This document shows positions 16,546 through 24,615 of a stretch of DNA of 64,000 nucleotides, in pieces. The DNA lies in the NCBI RefSeq assembly GCF_003367395.1, contig NZ_CP031417.1, positions 3,782,001-3,846,000 on the forward strand, written 5' to 3'. The notes under the pieces are model-generated. The model was given only the letters and a program-made list of their open reading frames with translations, searched no databases and was not told the DNA's origin. How positions within the stretch are numbered: the first letter of the stretch is position 1; every line of letters starts with the position of its first letter. The DNA is from Pseudolabrys taiwanensis. GTDB taxonomy: Bacteria; Pseudomonadota; Alphaproteobacteria; Rhizobiales; Xanthobacteraceae. The translations under genes and the position numbers were made by a program.

Positions 16546-16866
16546 CTAAACTTGGAGATATTCGACTGCGGCAAGTTCGCCTTCGACGAACACCGCCGCA
16601 GTAAGCGCGCGACCGAAGACGGCGCCAGTGTCGAGGTTGATCCGGTTCAGGCGAATGTCGGGCTGGCCGGAGCGGATTGGAGTATGGCCGTGCACAATGA
16701 GACGGTCATGGTTTGCGGCGGAAGACAGAAACGGCTCACGACTCCGCAGTAGATCGTCGCGGTTTTGTCGATCGAGCGGCCCGCTTTGTCGGAAGCCCGC
16801 GTGCGCGAAGTCTTCGAATTTGAGGGGCAGGGGTTCGAACGGCGCGGCCGCGTGATGTTTTGTGCC
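16546..16866 (-). pseudogene. metallophosphoesterase remnant, C-terminal part
   Basis: The minus strand from about 16866 to the TAG at 16546 encodes FAHAGFRQSGPLDRQNRDDLL, REPFLSSA, LIVHGHTPIRSGQPDIRLN and INLDTGAVFGRALTAAVF. This is the C-terminal third of a PPP-type serine/threonine phosphatase (HAG and VHGHTP metal ligands). The N-terminal GDIHG and GNHE motifs are absent upstream. It ends convergent with the XRE gene, in the same relative place as the broken phosphatase of module B. Confidence 0.7.
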
Positions 16867-17056
16867 TATGCGCTGCGATTGACTAGCATGCGAACCGACT
16901 AATTTTGTAAGGCGGCCAAAATAAGTCGTCGGATCGACGATAGAAACCTATTTTTACATTTCTTAACCCAAAGCCTTGGGTCCGAATCGTACTGTTGCAC
17001 CAAGTTGTCCGGAGGGCGCGCACTTTGGAGCGTTCGAGGAGGTCCCCTGAGTTAGA

Positions 17057-17482
17057 TCAATCGACTGGGAAGCGGTGGGAAAGGATATGGAGAATGAGAC
17101 CCTCAATGATGAGAATTGCCATCATTTGCGATCCAACAGATTCAAGACTCGGGTGGTAGTCAATGTCGCGTGTCTTGATGTGTGTTTGCGTCAGTCTAGG
17201 ATGCGCTGTTGACGCGCTTTGTAGCCTTAAGTTGGGCTCGAGAGCCTGCCTTCCCTCCGCGTATTCAATGCCGACAATCGAGCAGTCAACGAAGAGCGTC
17301 CCTGCGCCGTTGACTAAGAGAGGTTTGTTCTCGTCCTGCAAAGACATGTGGGCGTCTAACGGCATCTTTGCGAAATCGTTAGTGCGCGACAGCGAAGGCG
17401 AGGCCTCTATCGCCAAGTCGCAGCACGCCTTGCCGGCAGTGTTCTTGTGCGCGGCGCGAATCCGCTGATCGTTGAGGCCCAA
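17057..17482 (-). CDS. possible hypothetical protein
   Basis: Open for 141 codons. The middle part (ENKPLLVNGAGTLFVDCSIV) has a believable beta pattern, but the start is not fixed, and an overlapping plus-strand frame (17163-17468) is also open. No family recognised. If real, translation may begin at one of the later ATG codons near 17360. Confidence 0.35.
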   Translation of the reverse strand: MGLNDQRIRAAHKNTAGKACCDLAIEASPSLSRTNDFAKMPLDAHMSLQDENKPLLVNGAGTLFVDCSIVGIEYAEGRQALEPNLRLQSASTAHPRLTQTHIKTRDIDYHPSLESVGSQMMAILIIEGLILHILSHRFPVD

Positions 17483-17708
17483 GAAGTTGTCAAATCGCTC
17501 GCCGGAGATTTCGGCCAGTTGCTGGTCATGACTATGCCCTTCGGAAGGGTCTCAGGTTCGCCAAGATCGTGATCGGGACGCGCAGGAAACCTGCCACTTG
17601 CGAAGCGTTCGGCTCAGCACCTGGGTTGGTCGCAACTGCATTGGGCGCAGTGGCCGTAGAAGAATGCGCCCGTCCATGGCCAACAGCTGAATAACTCGAT
17701 AGGCGACA

Positions 17709-19196
17709 ATGAAAGTCGTTCTGAAAAGAACCCGCGTTTTCATGCTGCTTGCTTTTGCCTTATTGCCGGCCGGCTGCGCCGTAGGGCCCGACTACCGGAG
17801 CCCGTCGCTCGACTTGCCCACACGCTGGAGCGGCGACAAGAACAAGCGAGAGCCGCAGCCGCCCGTGCTGGCGCAGTGGTGGCGGCGGCTCAACGATCCG
17901 TTGCTGAACCAACTGATCGACGAAGCCGTGCAGGGCAATTTGGACGTTGCGGCCGCGAAGGCGCGCATCCGCGAGGCGCGTGCCTCGCGGCGGCAGGCCA
18001 TCGGTGCGCTGTTTCCTTCGATTGAGGGCTCGGGCTCGGCCACCCGCAGCCGCACGGCTACCACCACCACGGACGACATTACGACGCCGCCGAGTACGGG
18101 CAATCAATTTCAGGCGGGCTTCGATGCAAGCTGGGAGCTCGACCTGTTCGGCGCCAACCGCCGCGCGGTCGAAGCGGCGACATATAACGTCGATGCGTCC
18201 GAGGATGACCTGCGCTCGACCCTGCTGACCCTGATCGGCGACGTCGCGTCGTATTACGTCGACGCCCGCGGCTATCAGGCCCGCGCCGCGTTGGCGCGCC
18301 GAACCGCCATCTCGCAGCGGGAAACCGCCGCTCTGACTCAGAATAAGTTCAACGCGGGCTCGGCGTCTGCCGTCGATACCGCCAAGGCGCTGGCACAGGC
18401 TGCGAGCACCGAGGCCAACGTCCCGACCAACGAGGCATCCTACAGGGAGTCTCTCCATCGGCTTGGCGTGCTGCTGGGGCGCGATCCGACAGCGCTGGCG
18501 TCGCGGCTTGCGCGCGTGACGCCAATTCCGGCGCCGCGCTTGCCGTTGCCGAGGGGCATCCCCGCGGATGTGCTGACGATGCGGCCGGACGTGCGTAAGG
18601 CCGAACGGCAGCTTGCGCAATACACCGCCAAGATCGGCCAGGCCGAGGCCGCGCTCTATCCGGATGTCAGTCTCAGCGGGTCGGTCTCGACCACGGCGCT
18701 CAAGCTCGGTGATCTCGGCAAGAACTCGACCATCGGGTGGTCGTTTGGTCCGACGGTCAGCGTTCCGATTTTCAACGGTGGCAAGCTGCGCGCCGCCGTC
18801 GAAGTCGCAGAGGCGCAGCGCGATGAATATCACGTCGCCTGGCGTAGCGCCGTCCTGACGGCGCTGGAGGATGTCGAGAACGCCACGGTCTCGCTTGCGC
18901 AGGAGCGCATCAAGATCCGCAGCCTGACCGAATCGGCTCAGCGCTATGGCGAGGCCGCGCGGCTGTCGCATACGCTCTATGAAAACGGATCGAGCAGCTT
19001 CCTCGATGTGCTCGATGCCGAACGCTCGCAGTTCTCCGCCGAGGACACGTTGCTGCAGAGCCGGGTCAACATCGCCAAGGACTATGTCGCGCTGGCGAAG
19101 GCTCTTGGTGGCGGTTGGGACGGCGCAATCGATGCCGGCAAGCCGGAAGTGGTCGATACCGACACCGGTCCGCATCTTCCCGGAGCGCTCCGATGA
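17709..19196 (+). CDS. outer-membrane efflux channel lipoprotein (NodT/OprM type)
   Basis: About 495 residues. A lipoprotein signal ends in LLPAGCAVGPDY, with the lipid-carrying Cys followed by the AVGPDY start typical of OprM/NodT channels. Two outer-membrane-efflux repeats follow, with the RPDVRKAERQLAQYTAKIGQ and DVLDAERSQFSAEDTLLQ stretches. It precedes a membrane fusion protein and a MacB-like transporter and should form the tripartite exit duct with them. The Shine-Dalgarno is weak. Confidence 0.92.
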   Translation: MKVVLKRTRVFMLLAFALLPAGCAVGPDYRSPSLDLPTRWSGDKNKREPQPPVLAQWWRRLNDPLLNQLIDEAVQGNLDVAAAKARIREARASRRQAIGALFPSIEGSGSATRSRTATTTTDDITTPPSTGNQFQAGFDASWELDLFGANRRAVEAATYNVDASEDDLRSTLLTLIGDVASYYVDARGYQARAALARRTAISQRETAALTQNKFNAGSASAVDTAKALAQAASTEANVPTNEASYRESLHRLGVLLGRDPTALASRLARVTPIPAPRLPLPRGIPADVLTMRPDVRKAERQLAQYTAKIGQAEAALYPDVSLSGSVSTTALKLGDLGKNSTIGWSFGPTVSVPIFNGGKLRAAVEVAEAQRDEYHVAWRSAVLTALEDVENATVSLAQERIKIRSLTESAQRYGEAARLSHTLYENGSSSFLDVLDAERSQFSAEDTLLQSRVNIAKDYVALAKALGGGWDGAIDAGKPEVVDTDTGPHLPGALR

Positions 19197-19238
19197 GCTT
19201 CGATCGGACGATCTATCCTTGAGGCGCTAGCGCTGGCC

Positions 19239-20576
19239 ATGCAGATGATCAACGATGTCGCCAAGGCAAAAGCCGATCGTGCCGCCGCCGTCGATTTTCC
19301 CCCACGGCCGGCAAACGACCCGCCGCCAGTTGTGCCAGCGCCGCGCCGCAAGTCGCCGATACGGCGGCGCGTGTTGCTCGCGGCCGCTGTGCTGGCGGTG
19401 GTCGCGATCGGATGGGGCATAAAGGCGGCCTTGTCGCCCAGTCCGACCGCCAATCTGATGACGGCGCCGGTCACTGTCGGCGATATCGAGCAGACCGTTC
19501 TTGCGACGGGCACTCTGAAGCCGGTCAAGCTCGTGGCTGTCGGGGCGCAGGTCTCCGGCCGGGTCGTGTCGCTGAAGGTCGCGCTCGGCCAAAAGGTCAA
19601 GGTCGGGGATTTGATCGCGGAGATCGACTCCGTGACGCAGCAAAACACGCTGCGCACCAACGAGGCTGCGCTGCAGAACACCCGCGCCCAGCGTGCGGAG
19701 AAGGAAGCGCTCCTCACGCTCTACGAAGCCAATCTCGCGCGCCAGCAAATGACGTTGGCGCAAAAGGCGTCGTCACGCGCCGACTACGACACCGCGGAAG
19801 CCAACGTCAAGACCACGCGGGCACAGATTGCCCAGCTCGATGCCCAGATCATCGAGGCCGAGGTCGCGATCGAGACGGCGCGCGTCAATCTCGGTTACAC
19901 CCACATCACCGCGCCCATCGACGGCACCGTGCTCTCGATTGTCACCCAGGAAGGCCAGACAGTGAACGCCGTGCAGTCGGCACCGACCATCGTCGTGCTC
20001 GGCCAGGTCGACACCATGACCGTTCGCGCCGAGATATCCGAGGCCGACGTCGTGCGGGTGAGGCTCGGCCAGAAGGTCTATTTCACCATTCTCGGTGATC
20101 CGGGACACCGCTATCACGCGAGCCTCGAATTCATCGAACCGGCGCCGGAATCGGTCAAGACCGACAGCAGTTTCACGTCCACCACCACGTCCTCGTCGAG
20201 CAGCAGCTCCTCTTCCTCCTCTTCATCATCCACGTCGTCGGCGATCTACTATAACGGCATCTTCAATGTGCCGAATCCCGACGGCGATCTGCGCACCTAC
20301 ATGACCGCGGAGGTCCATATCGTGCTTGGCGAGGTGCACAATGTGCTGACCGTTCCTGCGGCTGCGCTGGGCGAAGCCGGAGCAGGCGATATCTACAAGG
20401 TGAGGGTGGTCGAGTCATCCGGGTCCGTCGCCACGCGCGCCGTGAAAGTCGGCCTCAATAATAAGATCACGGCCGAGATTTGCGATGGTCTTAAAGCCGG
20501 CGAGCAGGTGGTGATCGGCACTGCGGCTACCGACACCACGTCGAAGAAAACGGCCGGCCCGCCGCCAGGGATGTAA
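19239..20576 (+). CDS. macA: MacA-like periplasmic adaptor with poly-serine insert
   Basis: About 445 residues. A long cytoplasmic N-terminus precedes one membrane helix (VLLAAAVLAVVAIGWGI). A barrel-sandwich/lipoyl part (GQKVKVGDLIAEID) and a coiled hairpin (residues about 135-215) follow, then APIDGTVLSI. Between residues about 308 and 335 there is a nearly pure Ser/Thr run encoded by mixed TCN/AGC codons. The stop is two bases from the macB-like start. It links the MacB transporter to the channel protein. Confidence 0.9.
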   Translation: MQMINDVAKAKADRAAAVDFPPRPANDPPPVVPAPRRKSPIRRRVLLAAAVLAVVAIGWGIKAALSPSPTANLMTAPVTVGDIEQTVLATGTLKPVKLVAVGAQVSGRVVSLKVALGQKVKVGDLIAEIDSVTQQNTLRTNEAALQNTRAQRAEKEALLTLYEANLARQQMTLAQKASSRADYDTAEANVKTTRAQIAQLDAQIIEAEVAIETARVNLGYTHITAPIDGTVLSIVTQEGQTVNAVQSAPTIVVLGQVDTMTVRAEISEADVVRVRLGQKVYFTILGDPGHRYHASLEFIEPAPESVKTDSSFTSTTTSSSSSSSSSSSSSSTSSAIYYNGIFNVPNPDGDLRTYMTAEVHIVLGEVHNVLTVPAAALGEAGAGDIYKVRVVESSGSVATRAVKVGLNNKITAEICDGLKAGEQVVIGTAATDTTSKKTAGPPPGM

Positions 20577-20578
20577 GT

Positions 20579-22555
20579 ATGGGCGAGCCTCTGATCGTTC
20601 TCGACAAGGTCAGCCGCGTCTATACCTCGGGCGAATCCACCGTCGTCGCGCTTGATCGTATCGATATCCGCATCGACGCCGGCGAGATGGTCGCGATCGT
20701 GGGTGCATCAGGCTCGGGTAAGTCGACGCTGATGAACATCCTCGGCTGCCTCGATCGTTCGACCTCCGGTCATTACCGCATCGCCGGCCGCGATGTCGCC
20801 TCCCTCGATGGGGACGAACTCGCCGCGCTGCGGCGAGAGCACTTCGGTTTCATCTTCCAGCGTTATCATCTGCTCGGCGAGCTCACCGCGATCGGCAATG
20901 TAGAGATGCCGGCGGTCTATGCCGGGCTGTCGTCCGCCGATCGCCACGACCGTGCGGCGGGCTTGCTTCATCGTCTCGGCATGGACAAGCGTCAGGCGCA
21001 TACGCCGGGGCAGCTCTCAGGCGGTCAGCAGCAGCGTGTGTCCATCGCGCGTGCCCTGATCAACGGCGCCGACGTGATCCTGGCCGACGAACCGACCGGT
21101 GCACTCGACAGCCGCAGCGGCGAAGAGGTGTTGCGCATTTTGGACGAGATCCACGCCGAAGGCCGCACGGTGATCATCGTCACGCATGACATGGCGGTGG
21201 CCCGGCGCGCGCGGCGGATCATCGAGTTGCGCGACGGCGCGGTCGTCTCGGATCGTCCTAATGCCGACGATGACGCCGCCGTTGCTAAGATGCGTGCGGC
21301 CGGTGTCCAAGGCGCCGGAATTGGTGTGCCGCGGGCACCACGTTGGCGCGCAGGATTGAGCCGTTTTTGGGAAGCGCTGCGCATGGCGCTGTCGTCGATG
21401 AATGCCCATCGCCTGCGCGCGCTCCTGACCATGCTCGGCATCATCATCGGTGTCGCCTCGGTGGTCTGCGTCGTCGCACTGGGGTCGGGCTCGCAGGAGC
21501 GGGTACTGGCCAATATCAACAGCCTCGGCACCAATACGCTCGAGATCTTTCCGGGCAAGGATTTTGGCGATACACGCTCGGCCAAGATCAAGACCCTCGT
21601 GGTGGCGGATGCGCGGGCGCTGGCGCAACAGCCTTATGTGGCCGCTGTGGCGCCGACAGTGTCGACCTCCAGCACGCTTCGGTTCGGCGCGATCGAGGCC
21701 AGTGCGCAGATCAGCGGTGTCGGCGAACAGTACTTTCAGGTCAAGGGCACCCAACTTGCCGAGGGCGGCTTCCTCGATGCGGACAGCGTGCGCAGCTATG
21801 CCCAGGATGCGGTGATCGATGACAACGCGCGCAAGGCGCTGTTTCCCGACGGCACGACAAGCCCTGTAGGCCAGGTCATCCTCGTCGGTCGAGTGCCGTG
21901 CCGCGTTGTTGGTGTCACCCGTCAGCAGCAGAGCGGCTTCGGTTCCAGCGCCAATCCGACAGTGTATCTGCCCTACACCACGGTACAGGCGCGCTTCCTC
22001 GGTGATCGGTCGCTCCGCAGCGTCAGCGTCCGCGTCAACGATACGACATCGACGGATGCGGCCGAGCAGGCGGTCACGCGTCTGCTGACCGAGCGCCACA
22101 ACGCCAAGGACTTCTTCATTCTCAACACCGACGACATTCGACGCACCATCCAGAGCACCACCCAGATTCTGACGTTGCTGGTCGCAGCCATCGCCGTGAT
22201 CTCCCTGATCGTCGGCGGCATCGGGGTGATGAACATCATGTTGGTGTCCGTCTCCGAACGCATCAGTGAGATCGGTGTGCGCATGGCGGTTGGCGCCCGC
22301 CAGACCGATATCCTGCAGCAGTTCTTGATCGAGGCCGTGCTGGTGTGCCTGATCGGCGGCACGCTCGGGATCGGCCTCGCTGTTGGTTTCGGCGCGGTGT
22401 TCAACGTCTTCGACGTGGGCTTTAGGCTCATCTATTCGACGACGTCGGTTGTGGTCGCCATCGTGTCTTCGACGATAATCGGTGTCGCATTCGGCTATAT
22501 GCCGGCGCGCAATGCATCGAAGCTCGATCCTGTCGTGGCGTTATCGCGGGAGTAG
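20579..22555 (+). CDS. macB: MacB-type ABC transporter (ATPase-permease fusion)
   Basis: About 658 residues. The N-terminal ATPase has Walker A GASGSGKST, signature LSGGQQQR and Walker B VILADEPTGALDS followed by the switch His in VTHD. The C-terminal half has one membrane helix (LRALLTMLGIIIGVASVV), a large periplasmic MacB_PCD domain and three more helices with GGIGVMNIMLVSVSERISEIG. Known MacB proteins export macrolides, peptides or heme precursors with MacA and an outer-membrane channel; the substrate here is not shown. Confidence 0.93.
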   Translation: MGEPLIVLDKVSRVYTSGESTVVALDRIDIRIDAGEMVAIVGASGSGKSTLMNILGCLDRSTSGHYRIAGRDVASLDGDELAALRREHFGFIFQRYHLLGELTAIGNVEMPAVYAGLSSADRHDRAAGLLHRLGMDKRQAHTPGQLSGGQQQRVSIARALINGADVILADEPTGALDSRSGEEVLRILDEIHAEGRTVIIVTHDMAVARRARRIIELRDGAVVSDRPNADDDAAVAKMRAAGVQGAGIGVPRAPRWRAGLSRFWEALRMALSSMNAHRLRALLTMLGIIIGVASVVCVVALGSGSQERVLANINSLGTNTLEIFPGKDFGDTRSAKIKTLVVADARALAQQPYVAAVAPTVSTSSTLRFGAIEASAQISGVGEQYFQVKGTQLAEGGFLDADSVRSYAQDAVIDDNARKALFPDGTTSPVGQVILVGRVPCRVVGVTRQQQSGFGSSANPTVYLPYTTVQARFLGDRSLRSVSVRVNDTTSTDAAEQAVTRLLTERHNAKDFFILNTDDIRRTIQSTTQILTLLVAAIAVISLIVGGIGVMNIMLVSVSERISEIGVRMAVGARQTDILQQFLIEAVLVCLIGGTLGIGLAVGFGAVFNVFDVGFRLIYSTTSVVVAIVSSTIIGVAFGYMPARNASKLDPVVALSRE

Positions 22556-22582
22556 ACGGCAACGTAAAGGTATTCACGAGGC

Positions 22583-23269
22583 CTAGATCATGGTCCTGTG
22601 CGGAGCGACTCCGTGGAGGAATATCGAAACGCAACGTCGGATGTGCGTTTGCAGCTCTTTGGGCGTCGGCATGGTAAGTCCTAGGCCGGGCCTGAAGATC
22701 CGGCTGAACACCATATCCATGAGAATGGACGCGGCACTGTCGACGTCGTCAATGGCAATGCGTCCGCGCTTCTGCTCGCCGGCGAGCCATGCCGCCAATT
22801 CGGCCTGTGACGCGTCGACGCCGTGCCGTCGCACGATCCGCTGAAGTTCAGGGAACTTCGGTGCTTCCGCCATGATCGCAAGAATGACGGCGATCCGCTC
22901 CTGATTGGTCTGAGCGCTGATATCGATCTTGAAGATGGTCTCGAGCGCGACATTGAGCGGCAGCGCATCGTAGTCGCCCGGGAGTGCAAGCACGCTCTGC
23001 CGATGTGCGTCAATGACGGCAGCTAACACTGCGGCTTTGTTTGGGAATAGGCGATACAGCGTCTGCTTCGAGATTCGGCATAGTGCGGCAACGTCATCTG
23101 TCGTGGTCCGTCCGTATCCCTTTTCCACGAGCAGGCGGCCCGCACATGCAATGATGTTTGCGCGTTGCGTGTCGTCCGGCATCACCTTTGGTCGTCCGCG
23201 CCGGCGATGCGCGGATTGTGGCTTTTTCGCAGCTTTCACGATGTCGGGGCTTGTACGGGATTTCGGCAT
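22583..23269 (-). CDS. TetR/AcrR-family repressor
   Basis: About 228 residues. A basic tail with RRRGRPK precedes the TetR HTH (LLVEKGYGRTTTDDVAALCR and ISKQTLYRLFPNKAAVLAAV, residues about 45-90). The C-terminal ligand domain is all helical (TetR_C-like). It is divergent from the RND pump genes with 71 bases between starts, so it very likely represses them and itself. Confidence 0.9.
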   Translation of the reverse strand: MPKSRTSPDIVKAAKKPQSAHRRRGRPKVMPDDTQRANIIACAGRLLVEKGYGRTTTDDVAALCRISKQTLYRLFPNKAAVLAAVIDAHRQSVLALPGDYDALPLNVALETIFKIDISAQTNQERIAVILAIMAEAPKFPELQRIVRRHGVDASQAELAAWLAGEQKRGRIAIDDVDSAASILMDMVFSRIFRPGLGLTMPTPKELQTHIRRCVSIFLHGVAPHRTMI

Positions 23270-23293
23270 TTAAATTCGGATACCGTTCTTAAG

Positions 23294-23340
23294 TTGACTC
23301 TTCGCGCCAGTGATAATAATAGTACCAAACAGTACTGTAA
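23294..23340 (+). promoter_or_regulatory. RND pump promoter with likely TetR operator
   Basis: TTGACT at 23294-23299, a 17-base spacer and TAATAG at 23317-23322 form a sigma70-like promoter. Overlapping its downstream edge is GTAC-CAAACA-GTAC within 23322-23334, next to the palindrome CAGTACTG. This is a plausible binding site for the divergent TetR protein. Confidence 0.5.
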
Positions 23341-24612
23341 ATGCGGATGCATTCGTCGATGCATGAAAGCAAATTCTTTTCCGCCAGGGCGCGCGGCCGC
23401 GCCGTGGCGCTCGTGTTCGTTTTGTCGCTTGCCGCCTGCGGTCAGGAGAGCGCGCAAAAGACCAGTGTCTTGCCGCGCCCGGACGTGAGTGTCGTTACGC
23501 TGCATCCGCAATCCGTGGTGATCACGACCGAGTTGCCGGGCCGCACGACAGCATCGCTGACGGCGGAAGTGCGCCCACAGGTCGGCGGCATCATTCAATC
23601 GCGCCTGTTTCAGGAGGGTGGCGAAGTCAAAGTCGGCGATGTCCTCTATCAGATCGATCCGGCTCCCTATCAAGCATCTCTAGACAGCGCATTGGCGTCC
23701 TTGCGGAAGGCGGAAGCGTCTGTGCCGAGCGCGCAGGCCAAGGTCGATCGTTATCAATCCTTGGCCAAACAGAGCGCCGTCAGCAAGCAGGACCTCGATG
23801 ACGCCTTGGCAACGTTGGCACAAGCGCAAGCGGACGTCGCGTCGGGCAAGGCGAGCGTCGAAACCGCCCGTATCAATCTCGAATACACGAAGATCACGGC
23901 GCCGATCGGCGGTCGGATCGACAAATCGTCGCTCACGCCGGGCGCGTTGGTGACCGCAAGCCAAACTACAATTCTCACCACCATCCGCACCATCGACCCG
24001 ATCAACGTCGACGTGACGGAGTCCAGCACCAACCTGCTCAACTGGCGCAAGGCCATCGGCGAGGGGCGGCTGAAATTCGCGGGACCCGACATAAGCGTGA
24101 AGTTGCTGCTCGAAAACGGCACGACCTACGCGCACCTCGGCAAGTTCGCTTTCGTCGAGTCGAACGTCAGCGAGACCACAGGCACGTTCGCCTTGCGCGC
24201 GACCTTCCCCAATCCGGACCGGCTGCTGCTGCCCGGCATGTATGTGCGTGCAATTATCGAACAGGGCGTGGCCGAGAACAGCTATGTCGTGCCGCAGCGC
24301 GCCGTCACACGCGACACCAAGGGTGAAGCGACGGCCATGTTCGTCGGCAAGGACGGCAAAGTGGTGCAGCGGGTGCTGACGATCGACCGCAATGTCGGCA
24401 ACAACTGGCTGGCGAGCGCCGGCGTCCAGGACGGCGACCGGGTGATCGTCGAAGGCGCGCAGCGCGTGCGGCCGGGTCAGGATGTCACCGGGACCGAAGT
24501 GACGATCGACGAGAACACGGGCGAGGTGCTCGAGCGCAAGCAGGGCTCGCTCGATTCTACGCAAACGGCGCAGGGTGGTGGGACGTCGGGCGCTTCCTCG
24601 GCGGGGAAGTAG
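23341..24612 (+). CDS. RND efflux periplasmic adaptor (AcrA/MexA type)
   Basis: About 423 residues. A lipoprotein signal ends in LSLAACGQES. Then come a beta-barrel/lipoyl part (EGGEVKVGDVLYQIDPAPYQ), a coiled hairpin (LASLRKAEASVPSAQ) and the APIGGRIDKSSLTPGALV stretch seen in AcrA, MexA and AmeA. ATGs at 23341, 23347 and 23359 are all possible starts; the leader would be very short from the promoter upstream, so the later ones may be used. It is followed three bases later by the pump gene. Confidence 0.92.
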   Translation: MRMHSSMHESKFFSARARGRAVALVFVLSLAACGQESAQKTSVLPRPDVSVVTLHPQSVVITTELPGRTTASLTAEVRPQVGGIIQSRLFQEGGEVKVGDVLYQIDPAPYQASLDSALASLRKAEASVPSAQAKVDRYQSLAKQSAVSKQDLDDALATLAQAQADVASGKASVETARINLEYTKITAPIGGRIDKSSLTPGALVTASQTTILTTIRTIDPINVDVTESSTNLLNWRKAIGEGRLKFAGPDISVKLLLENGTTYAHLGKFAFVESNVSETTGTFALRATFPNPDRLLLPGMYVRAIIEQGVAENSYVVPQRAVTRDTKGEATAMFVGKDGKVVQRVLTIDRNVGNNWLASAGVQDGDRVIVEGAQRVRPGQDVTGTEVTIDENTGEVLERKQGSLDSTQTAQGGGTSGASSAGK

Positions 24613-24615
24613 CGC

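Noticed and set aside
17760..19175. 471-codon open frame antisense to the outer-membrane channel gene
   Set aside because: High GC leaves long antisense frames open. The plus strand has a lipobox, family motifs and operon context, while the antisense product is Arg/His-rich without domains.
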